Below, one piece after another: positions 1 to 8,409 of a DNA stretch of 12,082 nucleotides (positions are counted from its first letter, which is position 1; each line of letters begins with the position of its first letter). Position numbers and translations under genes: made by a program. The stretch covers positions 1 through 12,082 of the forward strand of contig CALIDR010000212.1 in assembly GCA_938022295.1 (NCBI GenBank), given 5' to 3'. The DNA is from an uncultured Burkholderiaceae bacterium. Lineage in GTDB: Bacteria; Pseudomonadota; Gammaproteobacteria; Burkholderiales; Burkholderiaceae_C. The notes beneath the pieces are model-generated. The model saw only the letters and a list, made by a program, of their open reading frames with translations, was not told the DNA's origin and searched no databases.

Positions 1-21
1 GTGCCGCCGCCCGGCGCGCGC

Positions 22-582
22 TCAGCGCTTGGGCCGCGGTGGCGGCCGCCAGGTGACCAGGCGCGTGCCGCACACCGCGTCGTGCCAGAACTGGCGCTGC
101 GGGTGCAGCCAGGCGAGCGCTGCGTAGCCGAGCACGCCGACCGTCAGCAGCACGAAGACGGCGCCGCCCTGCAGCCCCGCCAGGCGTGCCGTGGCCAGCG
201 CCGGCACGAACCAGATCCAGCTCAGCAGGTAGCGCGCCAGCGCGCGCGCTGCCGACACCGGCCGGCCGTCGTGCGTGACCAGGCGCACGTGCCAGGCCTT
301 CATCGCCACCGTCTGCCCGCCGTGCGACCAGAACCAGACGAAGTACACCGCGAGGACGACGGCCATGAACACCTGCAGCCCGGTGCGGCCTTCGAGCGCG
401 TGGCGCTGCTGCGTCAGCGGCGAGTACAGCAGGCCCGCGATCATCACGACGCCGAACAGCAGCACGCCCTCGTAGACGAACGACGCCAGCCGGCGCGCGA
501 TGCCGGGCGTGGGCGCGTGCGCGAGGTCGCCGGCCCCGCTGGGCGCGTGCACGCCGGGGCCCGCTGGCGGCGCGGCCGTCAT
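22..582 (-). CDS. RDD family integral membrane protein
   Basis: A 186-residue inner-membrane protein of the RDD family, whose biochemical role is generally unknown (some members are linked to ion or solute transport). After a hydrophilic Pro/Ala-rich N-terminus of about 28 residues, I see four likely membrane segments at about residues 32-53, 68-86, 114-131 and 139-158. Family landmarks are the RRLASFVYE stretch at 30-38, the GQTVAMKAWHVRLV segment at 89-102 and WHDAVCGTRLV at 166-176 with the conserved Asp168. The acidic residue usually Asp in the first helix is Glu38 here, a conservative change. The ATG overlaps the TGA of the upstream DUF3106 gene by four bases, which fixes the start and indicates translational coupling. 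It is the last gene seen in the sigma-factor operon. A longer open frame runs upstream, but it is a GC-rich shadow across the neighbouring genes. Confidence 0.88.
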   Translation of the reverse strand: MTAAPPAGPGVHAPSGAGDLAHAPTPGIARRLASFVYEGVLLFGVVMIAGLLYSPLTQQRHALEGRTGLQVFMAVVLAVYFVWFWSHGGQTVAMKAWHVRLVTHDGRPVSAARALARYLLSWIWFVPALATARLAGLQGGAVFVLLTVGVLGYAALAWLHPQRQFWHDAVCGTRLVTWRPPPRPKR

Positions 583-1298
583 CGGCGGTCGTCGCCCGCG
601 GCCGGGGCGGGCCGCACCGGGGCGGCCTGCGCCCCCCGCTTGGGCAGCAGCGTCGAGCGGTCGACGAATTCGGGCGTGGCTGGCAGCTTCGGCAGGCCGC
701 TTTGCTGGTGCAGCGGCGGATCCTGGGCGCGTGGGGCGACGCCGCCGGTGGCCCCCGGAGCGGCCGGCGCCGCGGCGCGCGACGACGCCGGCGGCGCGAC
801 GAGGGTGGACTTGGCCGCGGGCGCGCCCGGCGCGGCGGCCGCGCCGGCGGCCGGCGACCCCTGCGCCGACCACTGCCGGCGCTGCTCGGGCGGCAGCGCC
901 TGGTAGGCGCGCCACTGCTCGAGCCGCTCCTGCGCGCTCCACTGGCTCGCCTGCTGGAACTGCAGGCGGGCGCGCTGGCGGTCCTGCGGGCTCATCGCCG
1001 CCCACTCGCGCATGCGCTGCTGCAGCAGGCGCTGCTCGTCGGGGCCCAGGCGCGGGTACAGCGCACTCATCTCGATCCACTTGCGCTGCTGCTCGACGCC
1101 GAGCGCCGACCACACCCCGGCCAGCGGCGCGAGCACGCGCGCCTGCTCGGGGCGCAGGCTCTGCCACTCGATGCCCGCCGGCGCGGCCAGCGCCTGCTGG
1201 GCCGTGGCGGGCGGCGGCAGGGCGCCCGCGGCGAGCGCGACCAGCAGCGCCGGGAGCAGGGCCGGACGCGGGCGGTGGCGTGGCGGCGGTGTCGTCAC
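579..1298 (-). CDS. DUF3106 domain protein, exported, Trp/Gln-rich helical
   Basis: A 239-residue protein of unknown function matching the DUF3106 pattern. Residues 1-33 form a signal peptide: Arg-rich start, hydrophobic core PALLPALLVALAAGAL, and a probable cleavage near ATA-QQ, so it should act in the periplasm. Residues about 44-145 are a helical region with regularly spaced Trp and Leu, and recurring L-x-P-x-[QE] turns (LRPEQ, LGPDEQ, MSPQD, LPPEQ). This layout recalls periplasmic helical sensor or chaperone proteins such as the CpxP/ZraP type, though that is only resemblance. Residues about 147-239 are Ala/Pro-rich and probably disordered. The start codon is GTG, nine bases after the DUF3619 stop, with no clear Shine-Dalgarno, so expression is probably coupled to upstream translation. 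The stop overlaps the RDD start. Confidence 0.85.
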   Translation of the reverse strand: MTTPPPRHRPRPALLPALLVALAAGALPPPATAQQALAAPAGIEWQSLRPEQARVLAPLAGVWSALGVEQQRKWIEMSALYPRLGPDEQRLLQQRMREWAAMSPQDRQRARLQFQQASQWSAQERLEQWRAYQALPPEQRRQWSAQGSPAAGAAAAPGAPAAKSTLVAPPASSRAAAPAAPGATGGVAPRAQDPPLHQQSGLPKLPATPEFVDRSTLLPKRGAQAAPVRPAPAAGDDRR

Positions 1299-1307
1299 GC
1301 GTCGCAG

Positions 1308-1763
1308 TCAGCGCGCAGCGCCGTGGGCGAGGAAGGCCTCGAAGCCCGGGTCGGCGTAGGCCTGCGGCGGCAGCACGTCGGTGAGCAGCCGGGCGTCGAG
1401 CTCGGCCACCGTCTGCGCCCGCCGCTGGGCCTGGTGCTGGTCGATCGCCCACAGCCCGGCCACCACCAGCAGCAGCGGCACCCAGGCGGCGGCGCGCAGC
1501 CACGCCGACGGCCCGCCGCGGCGCGCCGCCACGCCACCGCCGAAGGCGACATGGGGCGAGGCCGCCTGACGCTCGCGCTGCGCCGCGCGCGCACGCGCCA
1601 CCGCCTGCTCGCGGGCGAAGCGCAGGCGTGCCTCGACATCGGCCGGCAACGCGCCGAGCGCGTCGTCCAGGCGGGCCGCCACGCGGTGCGCGAAGCGCGC
1701 CTCGATCACGTGGGGGTCGGCGCCGGGGCGCCTGGCGGCGGGGATGAGCGGTCGGTCGTTCAT
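1308..1763 (-). CDS. DUF3619 family single-pass membrane protein, possible anti-sigma factor
   Basis: A 151-residue protein of the DUF3619 family, function not established. Residues 18-65 form a charged, helical cytoplasmic-type region (EARFAHRVAARLDDAL and onward). One membrane segment lies at about 90-108 (AAAWVPLLLVVAGLWAI). A short C-terminal part at 119-147 (ELDARLLTDVLPPQAYADPG) would then be periplasmic. The chosen ATG overlaps the TGA of the sigma-factor gene by four bases; an in-frame ATG 28 codons further upstream lies inside the sigma gene and encodes no family-like sequence. A small cytoplasmic domain plus one membrane helix encoded directly behind an ECF-like sigma factor is the usual layout of an anti-sigma factor. 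I infer that possibility from position and topology only; no zinc-binding HxxxCxxC motif is present. Confidence 0.85.
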   Translation of the reverse strand: MNDRPLIPAARRPGADPHVIEARFAHRVAARLDDALGALPADVEARLRFAREQAVARARAAQRERQAASPHVAFGGGVAARRGGPSAWLRAAAWVPLLLVVAGLWAIDQHQAQRRAQTVAELDARLLTDVLPPQAYADPGFEAFLAHGAAR

Positions 1764-2329
1764 GGGGCGATGCCGCGCCGTTTCAGTGCCTCGGCCAGCG
1801 AGCGTACCGCGCGCGAGCAGTGGGTCTTCACGCTGCCTTCGGTGCACCCCATCACGGCGGCGGTTTCGGCGACGTCCAGTTCCTCCCAGTAACGCAGCAG
1901 AAACGCCTCGCGTTGACGCAGCGGCAGGTTGGCGACTTCCTCCTCGATCGCGGCCAGCACCTCGCGCCGCGCCGCCGTGCCCTCGGCGGCTTCGACGGCC
2001 ACGTCCGCGCCCTGCAGCAGCTCGAGGTGTTCCAGCGGGTCGAACTCGCCGCCTTCGGCCGCCGGCTCGAAGTCGTCGAGGCTGCGCAGCACGCCATCGC
2101 GCACGCGCTGGCGGCGGAACCAGTCCATCGTCGCGTTGGCGAGGATGCGCTGGAACAGCGGTCCGAACTCGGCCACCGGGCGGTCGGCGTAGCGCTCGGC
2201 CAGGCGCAGCATCGCGTCCTGGACGATGTCGAGCGCCGCATGGTCGTCGCGCACCGTGTAGGCGGTGCGCTTGTAGGCGCGCTTCTCGACGCTGCGGAAG
2301 AAGTCCGCCAGTTCTGCTTCGGTGGCCAA
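1760..2329 (-). CDS. ECF-like sigma-70 family RNA polymerase sigma factor
   Basis: A 189-residue sigma factor directing RNA polymerase to an unknown promoter set. Region sigma2 spans about residues 8-78: RDDHAALDIVQDAMLRLAERY for core binding, and LFQRILANATMDWFRRQRVR for -10 recognition. A long acidic linker (about 84-118, rich in Asp/Glu) follows. Region sigma4 spans about 122-185, with PLRQREAFLLRYWEELDVAETA and the helix-turn-helix GCTEGSVKTHCSRAVRSL binding the -35. I chose the TTG at 2329 because the family normally begins with an ATEAELADFFRSVEKRA-like sequence, and because a GATAAT -10 element lies about 45 bases upstream. An in-frame ATG at 2428 would add 33 residues of Arg/Pro-rich sequence overlapping the ilvB promoter and looks wrong. 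No clear Shine-Dalgarno precedes the TTG. First gene of a four-gene operon with DUF3619, DUF3106 and RDD genes. Confidence 0.88.
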   Translation of the reverse strand: MATEAELADFFRSVEKRAYKRTAYTVRDDHAALDIVQDAMLRLAERYADRPVAEFGPLFQRILANATMDWFRRQRVRDGVLRSLDDFEPAAEGGEFDPLEHLELLQGADVAVEAAEGTAARREVLAAIEEEVANLPLRQREAFLLRYWEELDVAETAAVMGCTEGSVKTHCSRAVRSLAEALKRRGIAP

Positions 2330-2332
2330 GGG

Positions 2333-2426
2333 GGCATCGGCGCGAGGCAGCGCCGGATCGCCGCGGGAAGGGCGCCGATTATCGCCATCGAGGCAGGGCC
2401 GACGGCGGCGCAGCGGCGCCGATGCC
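2333..2426. repeat. 11-bp inverted repeat across the sigma/ilvB divergent promoter region
   Basis: GGCATCGGCGC at 2333-2343 and its exact complement GCGCCGATGCC at 2416-2426 are separated by 72 bases. A further copy of the core GCGCCGAT is at 2372-2379, beside the minus-strand -10. The right arm runs into the plus-strand -10 element. It could be a paired regulator site or chance in GC-rich DNA. Confidence 0.35.
2378..2383 (-). promoter_or_regulatory. Possible -10 element for the sigma-factor operon
   Basis: On the minus strand this reads GATAAT, five of six matches to TATAAT. A start about seven bases downstream would give a leader of roughly 40 nt before the TTG start. No convincing -35 hexamer lies 16-18 bases upstream, so the call rests on the -10 alone. 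Confidence 0.35.
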
Positions 2427-2431
2427 ATAAT
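2423..2431 (+). promoter_or_regulatory. Extended -10 promoter for ilvBNC
   Basis: TG-C-CATAAT forms an extended -10 element (TGn followed by a 5/6 match to TATAAT). The predicted start is at about 2436-2438, giving an ilvB leader of about 145 nt. I see no good -35 hexamer, which is tolerable for an extended -10 promoter. The leader holds short competing GC stems (CGGGC/GCCCG repeats around 2463-2485) but no Ile/Val/Leu-rich leader peptide and no hairpin followed by a T-tract. Confidence 0.5.
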
Positions 2432-2580
2432 CCGCAGTTCGCACAACGCTCTTTGGGTCTCGAGCGGGCTGCCCGACCCGGGCGCCCCGTTTCTGACCGC
2501 GCAGGTCCCGAAGCCGCCTCAAGAGGGCGCGGGGAGGGGCACCGATGGTTTTTCGTCAGAGAAATTCACTGAGGTTCGAA

Positions 2581-4368
2581 ATGGACATGTCTGCCGCGGA
2601 AGTCAAGCGTGCCTCCGTTCTGGATGCCCAGGCACAGCCGCCATCCTCTCCTCCTGCCGACCCGAACGGGTCGGAAATCCTCGTCCGCTGCCTCCAGCTC
2701 GAAGGCGTGAAGTACCTCTGGGGCTACCCCGGCGGCGCGGTGCTGTACATCTACGACGCGCTGTACAAGCAGGACACGATCGAGCACGTGCTCGTGCGCC
2801 ACGAGCAGGCCGCGGTGCACGCCGCCGACGGCTACGCGCGCGCCACCGGCGAGGTCGGCGTCGCGCTGGTCACCTCGGGCCCCGGGGTGACGAATGCCGT
2901 CACCGGCATCGCCACCGCGTACATGGACTCGATCCCGATGGTGATCATCACCGGGCAGGTGCCGACGCCGGCGATCGGCCTGGACGCGTTCCAGGAATGC
3001 GACACGGTGGGCATCACGCGGCCGATCGTCAAGCACAACTTCCTCGTCAAGGACGTGCGCGACCTCGCGCTGACGATCAAGAAGGCGTTCCACATCGCGC
3101 GCACCGGCCGCCCCGGGCCGGTCGTGGTCGACATCCCGAAGGACGTGTCGCTCAAGACCTGCCCGTTCCAGTATCCGGACAAGGTCGAGATGCGCTCGTA
3201 CAACCCGGTGCGCAAGGGCCACGGCGGCCAGATCCGCAAGGCGGTGCAGCTGCTGATGGGCGCCAAGCGCCCCTACGTGTACACCGGCGGCGGCGTCATC
3301 CTCGGCAACGCGTCGGCCGAACTGCGCGAGCTCGTCGACCTGCTCGGCGCGCCGTGCACCAACACGCTGATGGGGCTGGGCGCGATTCCGGCGAGCGAGC
3401 CGAAGTTCCTCGGCATGCTCGGCATGCACGGCACCTACGAGGCGAACATGACGATGCAGCACTGCGACGTGCTGCTCGCCGTCGGCGCGCGCTTCGACGA
3501 CCGCGTGATCGGCAACCCCAAGCACTTCGCGCAGAACGAGCGCAAGATCATCCACGTCGACATCGACCCGTCGAGCATCTCCAAGCGCGTCAAGGTCGAC
3601 ATCCCGATCGTCGGCGACGTCAAGGAGGTGCTCGTCGAGCTGATCGCGCAGATCCGCGAGTCGCGGCAGAAGCTCGACCCGCAGGCGCTCGGCGCCTGGT
3701 GGGCGCAGGTCAACGAGTGGCGCGGCCGCAACTGCCTCGCCTACCGCAAGAGCCACGAGGTGATCAAGCCGCAGTACGTCGTCGAGAAGCTGTGGGAGCT
3801 GACGAAGGGCACCGACTGCTACGTCACCTCCGACGTCGGCCAGCACCAGATGTGGGCGGCGCAGTTCTACGGCTTCGAGGAGCCGCGGCGGTGGATCAAC
3901 TCCGGCGGCCTCGGCACGATGGGCGTCGGGCTGCCCTACGCGATGGGCATCAAGCTCGCCAAGCCCGACGCCGACGTGTTCTGCATCACCGGCGAGGGCT
4001 CGATCCAGATGTGCCTGCAGGAGCTGTCCACCTGCAAGCAGTACGACACGCCGGTCAAGATCGTCTCGCTGAACAACCGCTACCTGGGCATGGTGCGGCA
4101 GTGGCAGCAGCTCGACTACGGCGGGCGCTACTCGCACAGCTACATGGACGCGCTGCCGGACTTCGTCAAGCTCGCCGAGGCCTACGGGCACGTCGGCATG
4201 CTGATCGAGCGGCCGGCCGACGTCGAGCCGGCGCTGCGCGAGGCGATCCGGCTGAAGGACCGCACCGTGTTCCTCGACATCCGCACCGACCCGACCGAGA
4301 ACGTGTGGCCGATGGTGCAGGCCGGCAAGGGCATCACCGAGATGCTGCTCGGGTCCGAGGACCTGTGA
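2581..4368 (+). CDS. ilvB: Acetolactate (acetohydroxyacid) synthase, large catalytic subunit
   Basis: A 595-residue thiamine-diphosphate enzyme that condenses two pyruvates to 2-acetolactate, or pyruvate with 2-ketobutyrate to 2-aceto-2-hydroxybutyrate. This is the first common step of Val, Leu and Ile synthesis, in the cytoplasm. The N-terminal TPP domain spans about 30-195 and contains the catalytic Glu75 in RHEQAAVHAADGYARATG. The central FAD-binding-type domain spans about 220-355. The C-terminal TPP domain spans about 415-565, with the cofactor motif beginning GEGS at 471-474 and ending NN at 498-499. Length is normal for the family. ATG 2581 is chosen because GAGG lies six bases upstream and the family usually starts MxM-like here; ATG 2545, with GGGGAGG upstream, is also possible and would add 12 residues. 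First gene of ilvBNC. Confidence 0.97.
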   Translation: MDMSAAEVKRASVLDAQAQPPSSPPADPNGSEILVRCLQLEGVKYLWGYPGGAVLYIYDALYKQDTIEHVLVRHEQAAVHAADGYARATGEVGVALVTSGPGVTNAVTGIATAYMDSIPMVIITGQVPTPAIGLDAFQECDTVGITRPIVKHNFLVKDVRDLALTIKKAFHIARTGRPGPVVVDIPKDVSLKTCPFQYPDKVEMRSYNPVRKGHGGQIRKAVQLLMGAKRPYVYTGGGVILGNASAELRELVDLLGAPCTNTLMGLGAIPASEPKFLGMLGMHGTYEANMTMQHCDVLLAVGARFDDRVIGNPKHFAQNERKIIHVDIDPSSISKRVKVDIPIVGDVKEVLVELIAQIRESRQKLDPQALGAWWAQVNEWRGRNCLAYRKSHEVIKPQYVVEKLWELTKGTDCYVTSDVGQHQMWAAQFYGFEEPRRWINSGGLGTMGVGLPYAMGIKLAKPDADVFCITGEGSIQMCLQELSTCKQYDTPVKIVSLNNRYLGMVRQWQQLDYGGRYSHSYMDALPDFVKLAEAYGHVGMLIERPADVEPALREAIRLKDRTVFLDIRTDPTENVWPMVQAGKGITEMLLGSEDL

Positions 4369-4466
4369 CCCGGCGCGATGCCGGCGCCCGACGCGGCGTG
4401 ACCGCGCCGCCGGGGGCCCGGACATCGCGGCGGCGAGCGGCCGACGACCGTTTCCCCCACTGACTT

Positions 4467-4517
4467 CGAAGAGCGTGGCCAAGGCCCTGCCGTTACCGCG
4501 GCGGGCGCCGAAGAGCG
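4467..4517. repeat. Direct repeat CGAAGAGCG in the ilvB-ilvN gap
   Basis: CGAAGAGCG occurs at 4467-4475 and again at 4509-4517, 42 bases apart, within the 165-base gap between ilvB and ilvN. The gap also holds GC-rich stems (GGCGC/GCGCC near 4372-4390 and GCGGCG/CGCCGC near 4393-4410) with no T-tract. No gene is apparent in it. The gap is unusually long for ilvBN, which are often nearly adjacent. Confidence 0.3.
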
Positions 4518-4533
4518 CGAAGGACGAACGCCC

Positions 4534-5025
4534 ATGAAACACATCATCGCCCTGCTGCTCGAGAACGAGCCCGGCGCGCTGTCGCGCGTCGTCGCGCTGT
4601 TCTCGGCGCGCGGCTACAACATCGAGAGCCTGACGGTGGCGCCCACCGAGGACCCGTCGCTGTCGCGGATGACGATCGTGACCACCGGCAGCGACGAGGT
4701 GCTCGAGCAGATCACGAAGCACCTGAACCGGCTGATCGAGGTCGTCAAGGTCGTCGACCTGACCGAGGGCAGCTTCACCGAGCGCGAGCTGATGCTCGTC
4801 AAGGTGCGCGCGGTGGGCAAGGAGCGCGAGGAGATGAAGCGCATGGCCGACATCTTCCGCGGCCGCATCATCGACGTCACCGAGAAGTCGTACACGATCG
4901 AGCTGACGGGCGACAGCGCCAAGCTCGACGCGTTCCTCGCCGCACTCGAGCGCGGCGCGATCCTCGAGACGGTGCGCACCGGCGCCTGCGGCATCGGCCG
5001 CGGCGAGCGGATCCTCAGGATCTGA
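4534..5025 (+). CDS. ilvN: Acetolactate synthase, small regulatory subunit
   Basis: A 163-residue regulatory subunit that binds the IlvB catalytic subunit, raises its activity and confers valine feedback inhibition. Residues 3-77 form an ACT domain with the effector-loop motif NEPGALSRVVALFSARGYNI at 11-30. Residues about 84-158 form the typical C-terminal activation domain (ELMLVKVRAVGKEREEMKRM through TGACGIGRGERIL). Length matches bacterial IlvN/IlvH of the 160-residue class (sometimes named ilvH). GAAGGA at 4519-4524 is the likely ribosome binding site, nine bases from the ATG. It follows ilvB after 165 bases and precedes ilvC by 44 bases, so the three genes most likely form one operon. 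Confidence 0.97.
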   Translation: MKHIIALLLENEPGALSRVVALFSARGYNIESLTVAPTEDPSLSRMTIVTTGSDEVLEQITKHLNRLIEVVKVVDLTEGSFTERELMLVKVRAVGKEREEMKRMADIFRGRIIDVTEKSYTIELTGDSAKLDAFLAALERGAILETVRTGACGIGRGERILRI

Positions 5026-5069
5026 GCGCCCGCCGTCGCCATTCCACTGGATTCACTGGAGAGAGCACC

Positions 5070-6086
<1,017 letters not shown>

Positions 6087-6096
6087 AGGCGCGCGG

Positions 6097-6121
6097 CCTC
6101 GCGGGCACGCCGCGGGCGAGG
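6097..6121. terminator. GC hairpin between convergent ilvC and GGDEF gene
   Basis: CCTCGC at 6097-6102 pairs with GCGAGG at 6116-6121, with an alternative inner stem GCGG/CCGC. It sits in the 36-base gap between two convergent genes, where it could act on both strands. There is no T-tract on either side, so it is a weak intrinsic terminator call. Confidence 0.35.
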
Positions 6122-6122
6122 G

Positions 6123-7331
<1,209 letters not shown>

Positions 7332-7377
7332 GACGGCGGTTTGTCCTGCTGCGGCTTTCGGCCGCCCGCCGCCGCAC

Positions 7378-7408
7378 TTGATCGCCCGCTGGCGGCGGGC
7401 GTTATCCT
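7378..7408 (+). promoter_or_regulatory. Probable pssA promoter with inverted repeat in the spacer
   Basis: TTGATC at 7378-7383 is a possible -35 and TATCCT at 7403-7408 a possible -10; the 19-base spacing is long. The spacer is almost filled by an inverted repeat, CGCCCGC (7383-7389) and GCGGGCG (7395-7401), that could be an operator or hairpin. The -10 ends six bases before the pssA ATG, so the start would fall on the ATG itself. No Shine-Dalgarno is seen. Confidence 0.45.
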
Positions 7409-7414
7409 TTCCGC

Positions 7415-8254
7415 ATGACCGACGAGCACCGATCCTCCTTGCTGCCGGACGAGCCCCTGCCGGCCGAGGTGCCGCTGCGACCGCGCCGCAAGGGCATCTA
7501 CATCCTGCCCAATCTGTTCACGGTCGCGGCGCTGTTCGGCGGTTTCTACGGCATCGTGATGGCGATGAACGGCCGCTTCGAGCAGTCGGCGATCGGCATC
7601 TTCGCGGCGATGGTGCTCGACAGCCTCGACGGCCGCGTCGCCCGGATGACGAACACGCAAAGCGCGTTCGGCGAGCAGATGGACAGCCTCGCCGACATGG
7701 TCAGCTTCGGCGCCGCGCCGGCGCTGATCGTCTACGTCTGGGCGCTGAGCGGCCTGGGCAAGCTCGGCTGGATCGCGGCCTTCGTCTACTGCGCCTGCGC
7801 GGCGCTGCGGCTGGCGCGCTTCAACACGAACATCGGCGTGATCGACAAGCGCTGGTTCCAGGGCCTGCCGAGCCCGGCGGCCGCGGCCCTCGTCGTCGGC
7901 TTCATCTGGGTGATGGACGACGCCGGCATCCGCGGCGCGACGCGCATCGACTGGCTCGCCTGGGGCGCGTTCGCGCTGACGCTGTACGCCGGGCTGACGA
8001 TGGTCACCAACGTGCCGTTCTACAGCTTCAAGGACATCAACCTGCGCAAGTCGGTGCCGTTCGTCGTCGTCGTCGCGATCGCGCTGGCGATCGCGCTGGT
8101 CACGATTCACCCGCCGCTGGTGCTGTTCGCGGTGTTCTGCGCCTACGGCGTGTCGGGCTACGTCGTCTACGCGTGGCGCAAGCGCAAGGGCAAGCCGGTG
8201 AGCGTGATCGCGGTGTCCACCGACGAGCCCGACGAGGCGGGTCTGCACCGCTGA
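7415..8254 (+). CDS. pssA: CDP-diacylglycerol--serine O-phosphatidyltransferase
   Basis: A 279-residue integral membrane enzyme that transfers phosphatidyl from CDP-diacylglycerol to L-serine. It yields phosphatidylserine, the precursor of phosphatidylethanolamine. The full CDP-alcohol phosphatidyltransferase signature is present at residues 69-94: Asp69, Asp72-Gly73, Ala76-Arg77, Gly86, Asp90 and Asp94 at exactly the family spacing. A hydrophilic N-terminus (1-27) is followed by the conserved KGIYILPNLFTVAALFGGFYG. Several hydrophobic segments follow, near 30-50, 95-130, 145-160, 170-190 and 205-240, and a basic C-terminal tail. This is the small membrane-embedded PssA type, not the E. coli-type peripheral enzyme. 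ATG start without Shine-Dalgarno. It precedes leuA but is separated from it by an independent promoter and attenuator. Confidence 0.96.
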   Translation: MTDEHRSSLLPDEPLPAEVPLRPRRKGIYILPNLFTVAALFGGFYGIVMAMNGRFEQSAIGIFAAMVLDSLDGRVARMTNTQSAFGEQMDSLADMVSFGAAPALIVYVWALSGLGKLGWIAAFVYCACAALRLARFNTNIGVIDKRWFQGLPSPAAAALVVGFIWVMDDAGIRGATRIDWLAWGAFALTLYAGLTMVTNVPFYSFKDINLRKSVPFVVVVAIALAIALVTIHPPLVLFAVFCAYGVSGYVVYAWRKRKGKPVSVIAVSTDEPDEAGLHR

Positions 8255-8274
8255 TGCAGGGCGCGCGCCGTTCG

Positions 8275-8283
8275 TGCTACATT
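8275..8283 (+). promoter_or_regulatory. Extended -10 promoter of the leuA leader
   Basis: TG-C-TACATT is an extended -10 element (TGn plus a 4/6 match including the key T, A and final T). It ends six bases before the leader-peptide ATG at 8290, so transcription would begin at or next to that ATG. The region 16-18 bases upstream (around 8255-8260) has no good -35, as is common with extended -10 promoters. Confidence 0.55.
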
Positions 8284-8289
8284 CGCCGC

Positions 8290-8343
8290 ATGTCGTCGCC
8301 TTCGCTCGCCCTGCTAGGACTCGGAGTGCCCCGGGCGCGCTGA
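8290..8343 (+). CDS. leuL: leuA leader peptide (attenuation), 17 residues
   Basis: A short open frame encoding MSSPSLALLGLGVPRAR. Four of 17 residues are Leu and one is Val, clustered at positions 6-13. The Leu codons are CTC, CTG, CTA and CTC. CTA should be rare in a genome this GC-rich, and CTG-CTA are adjacent, which would sensitise the ribosome to charged tRNA-Leu. The stop codon lies 26 bases before an intrinsic terminator hairpin that ends shortly before leuA. In the classic attenuation model, ribosome stalling at the Leu codons under starvation prevents terminator formation. There is no Shine-Dalgarno; with a start at 8289-8291 the transcript would be leaderless. I infer the function from position, composition and the downstream terminator; no homologue search was possible. 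Confidence 0.72.
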   Translation: MSSPSLALLGLGVPRAR

Positions 8344-8369
8344 TCGACCTCGACCGTCTGTTCCGCATC

Positions 8370-8409
8370 AACGGCCCGCATGCCCACCCGCAGCGGGCCG
8401 TTTGCTTTT
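8370..8409 (+). terminator. Attenuator terminator upstream of leuA
   Basis: AACGGCCCGC at 8370-8379 pairs perfectly over 10 bp with GCGGGCCGTT at 8393-8402, around a 13-base loop. It is followed by the T-rich tract TTTGCTTTT (overlapping from 8401). This is a textbook intrinsic terminator placed between a Leu-rich leader peptide and the leuA ribosome site. A possible competing pairing is CGGGC at 8332-8336 with GCCCG at 8374-8378; it is short, so the antiterminator is unproven. Confidence 0.8.

Noticed and set aside
583..1503. Upstream extension of the RDD frame to 493 codons
   Set aside because: The extension is Ala/Arg/Gly-rich sequence across the DUF3106 and DUF3619 genes; the real RDD start is set by the ATGA overlap at 579-582.
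2435..2440. GAACTG on the minus strand as an ECF-type -35 for autoregulation of the sigma factor
   Set aside because: No matching ECF -10 motif was seen at the right spacing, and the similarity is only a few bases.
2436..2580. Ile/Val/Leu leader peptide in the ilvB leader
   Set aside because: No ATG frame with clustered branched-chain codons and no hairpin followed by a T-tract was found, so attenuation is not supported here.
2322..4463. A 713-codon plus-strand frame overlapping ilvB in another frame
   Set aside because: Arg-rich shadow; ilvB in the correct frame has all expected motifs.
2566..4722. A 718-codon open frame on the minus strand across ilvB
   Set aside because: Antisense shadow of ilvB and ilvN with His/Arg/Asp-rich nonsense composition and no recognisable motif.
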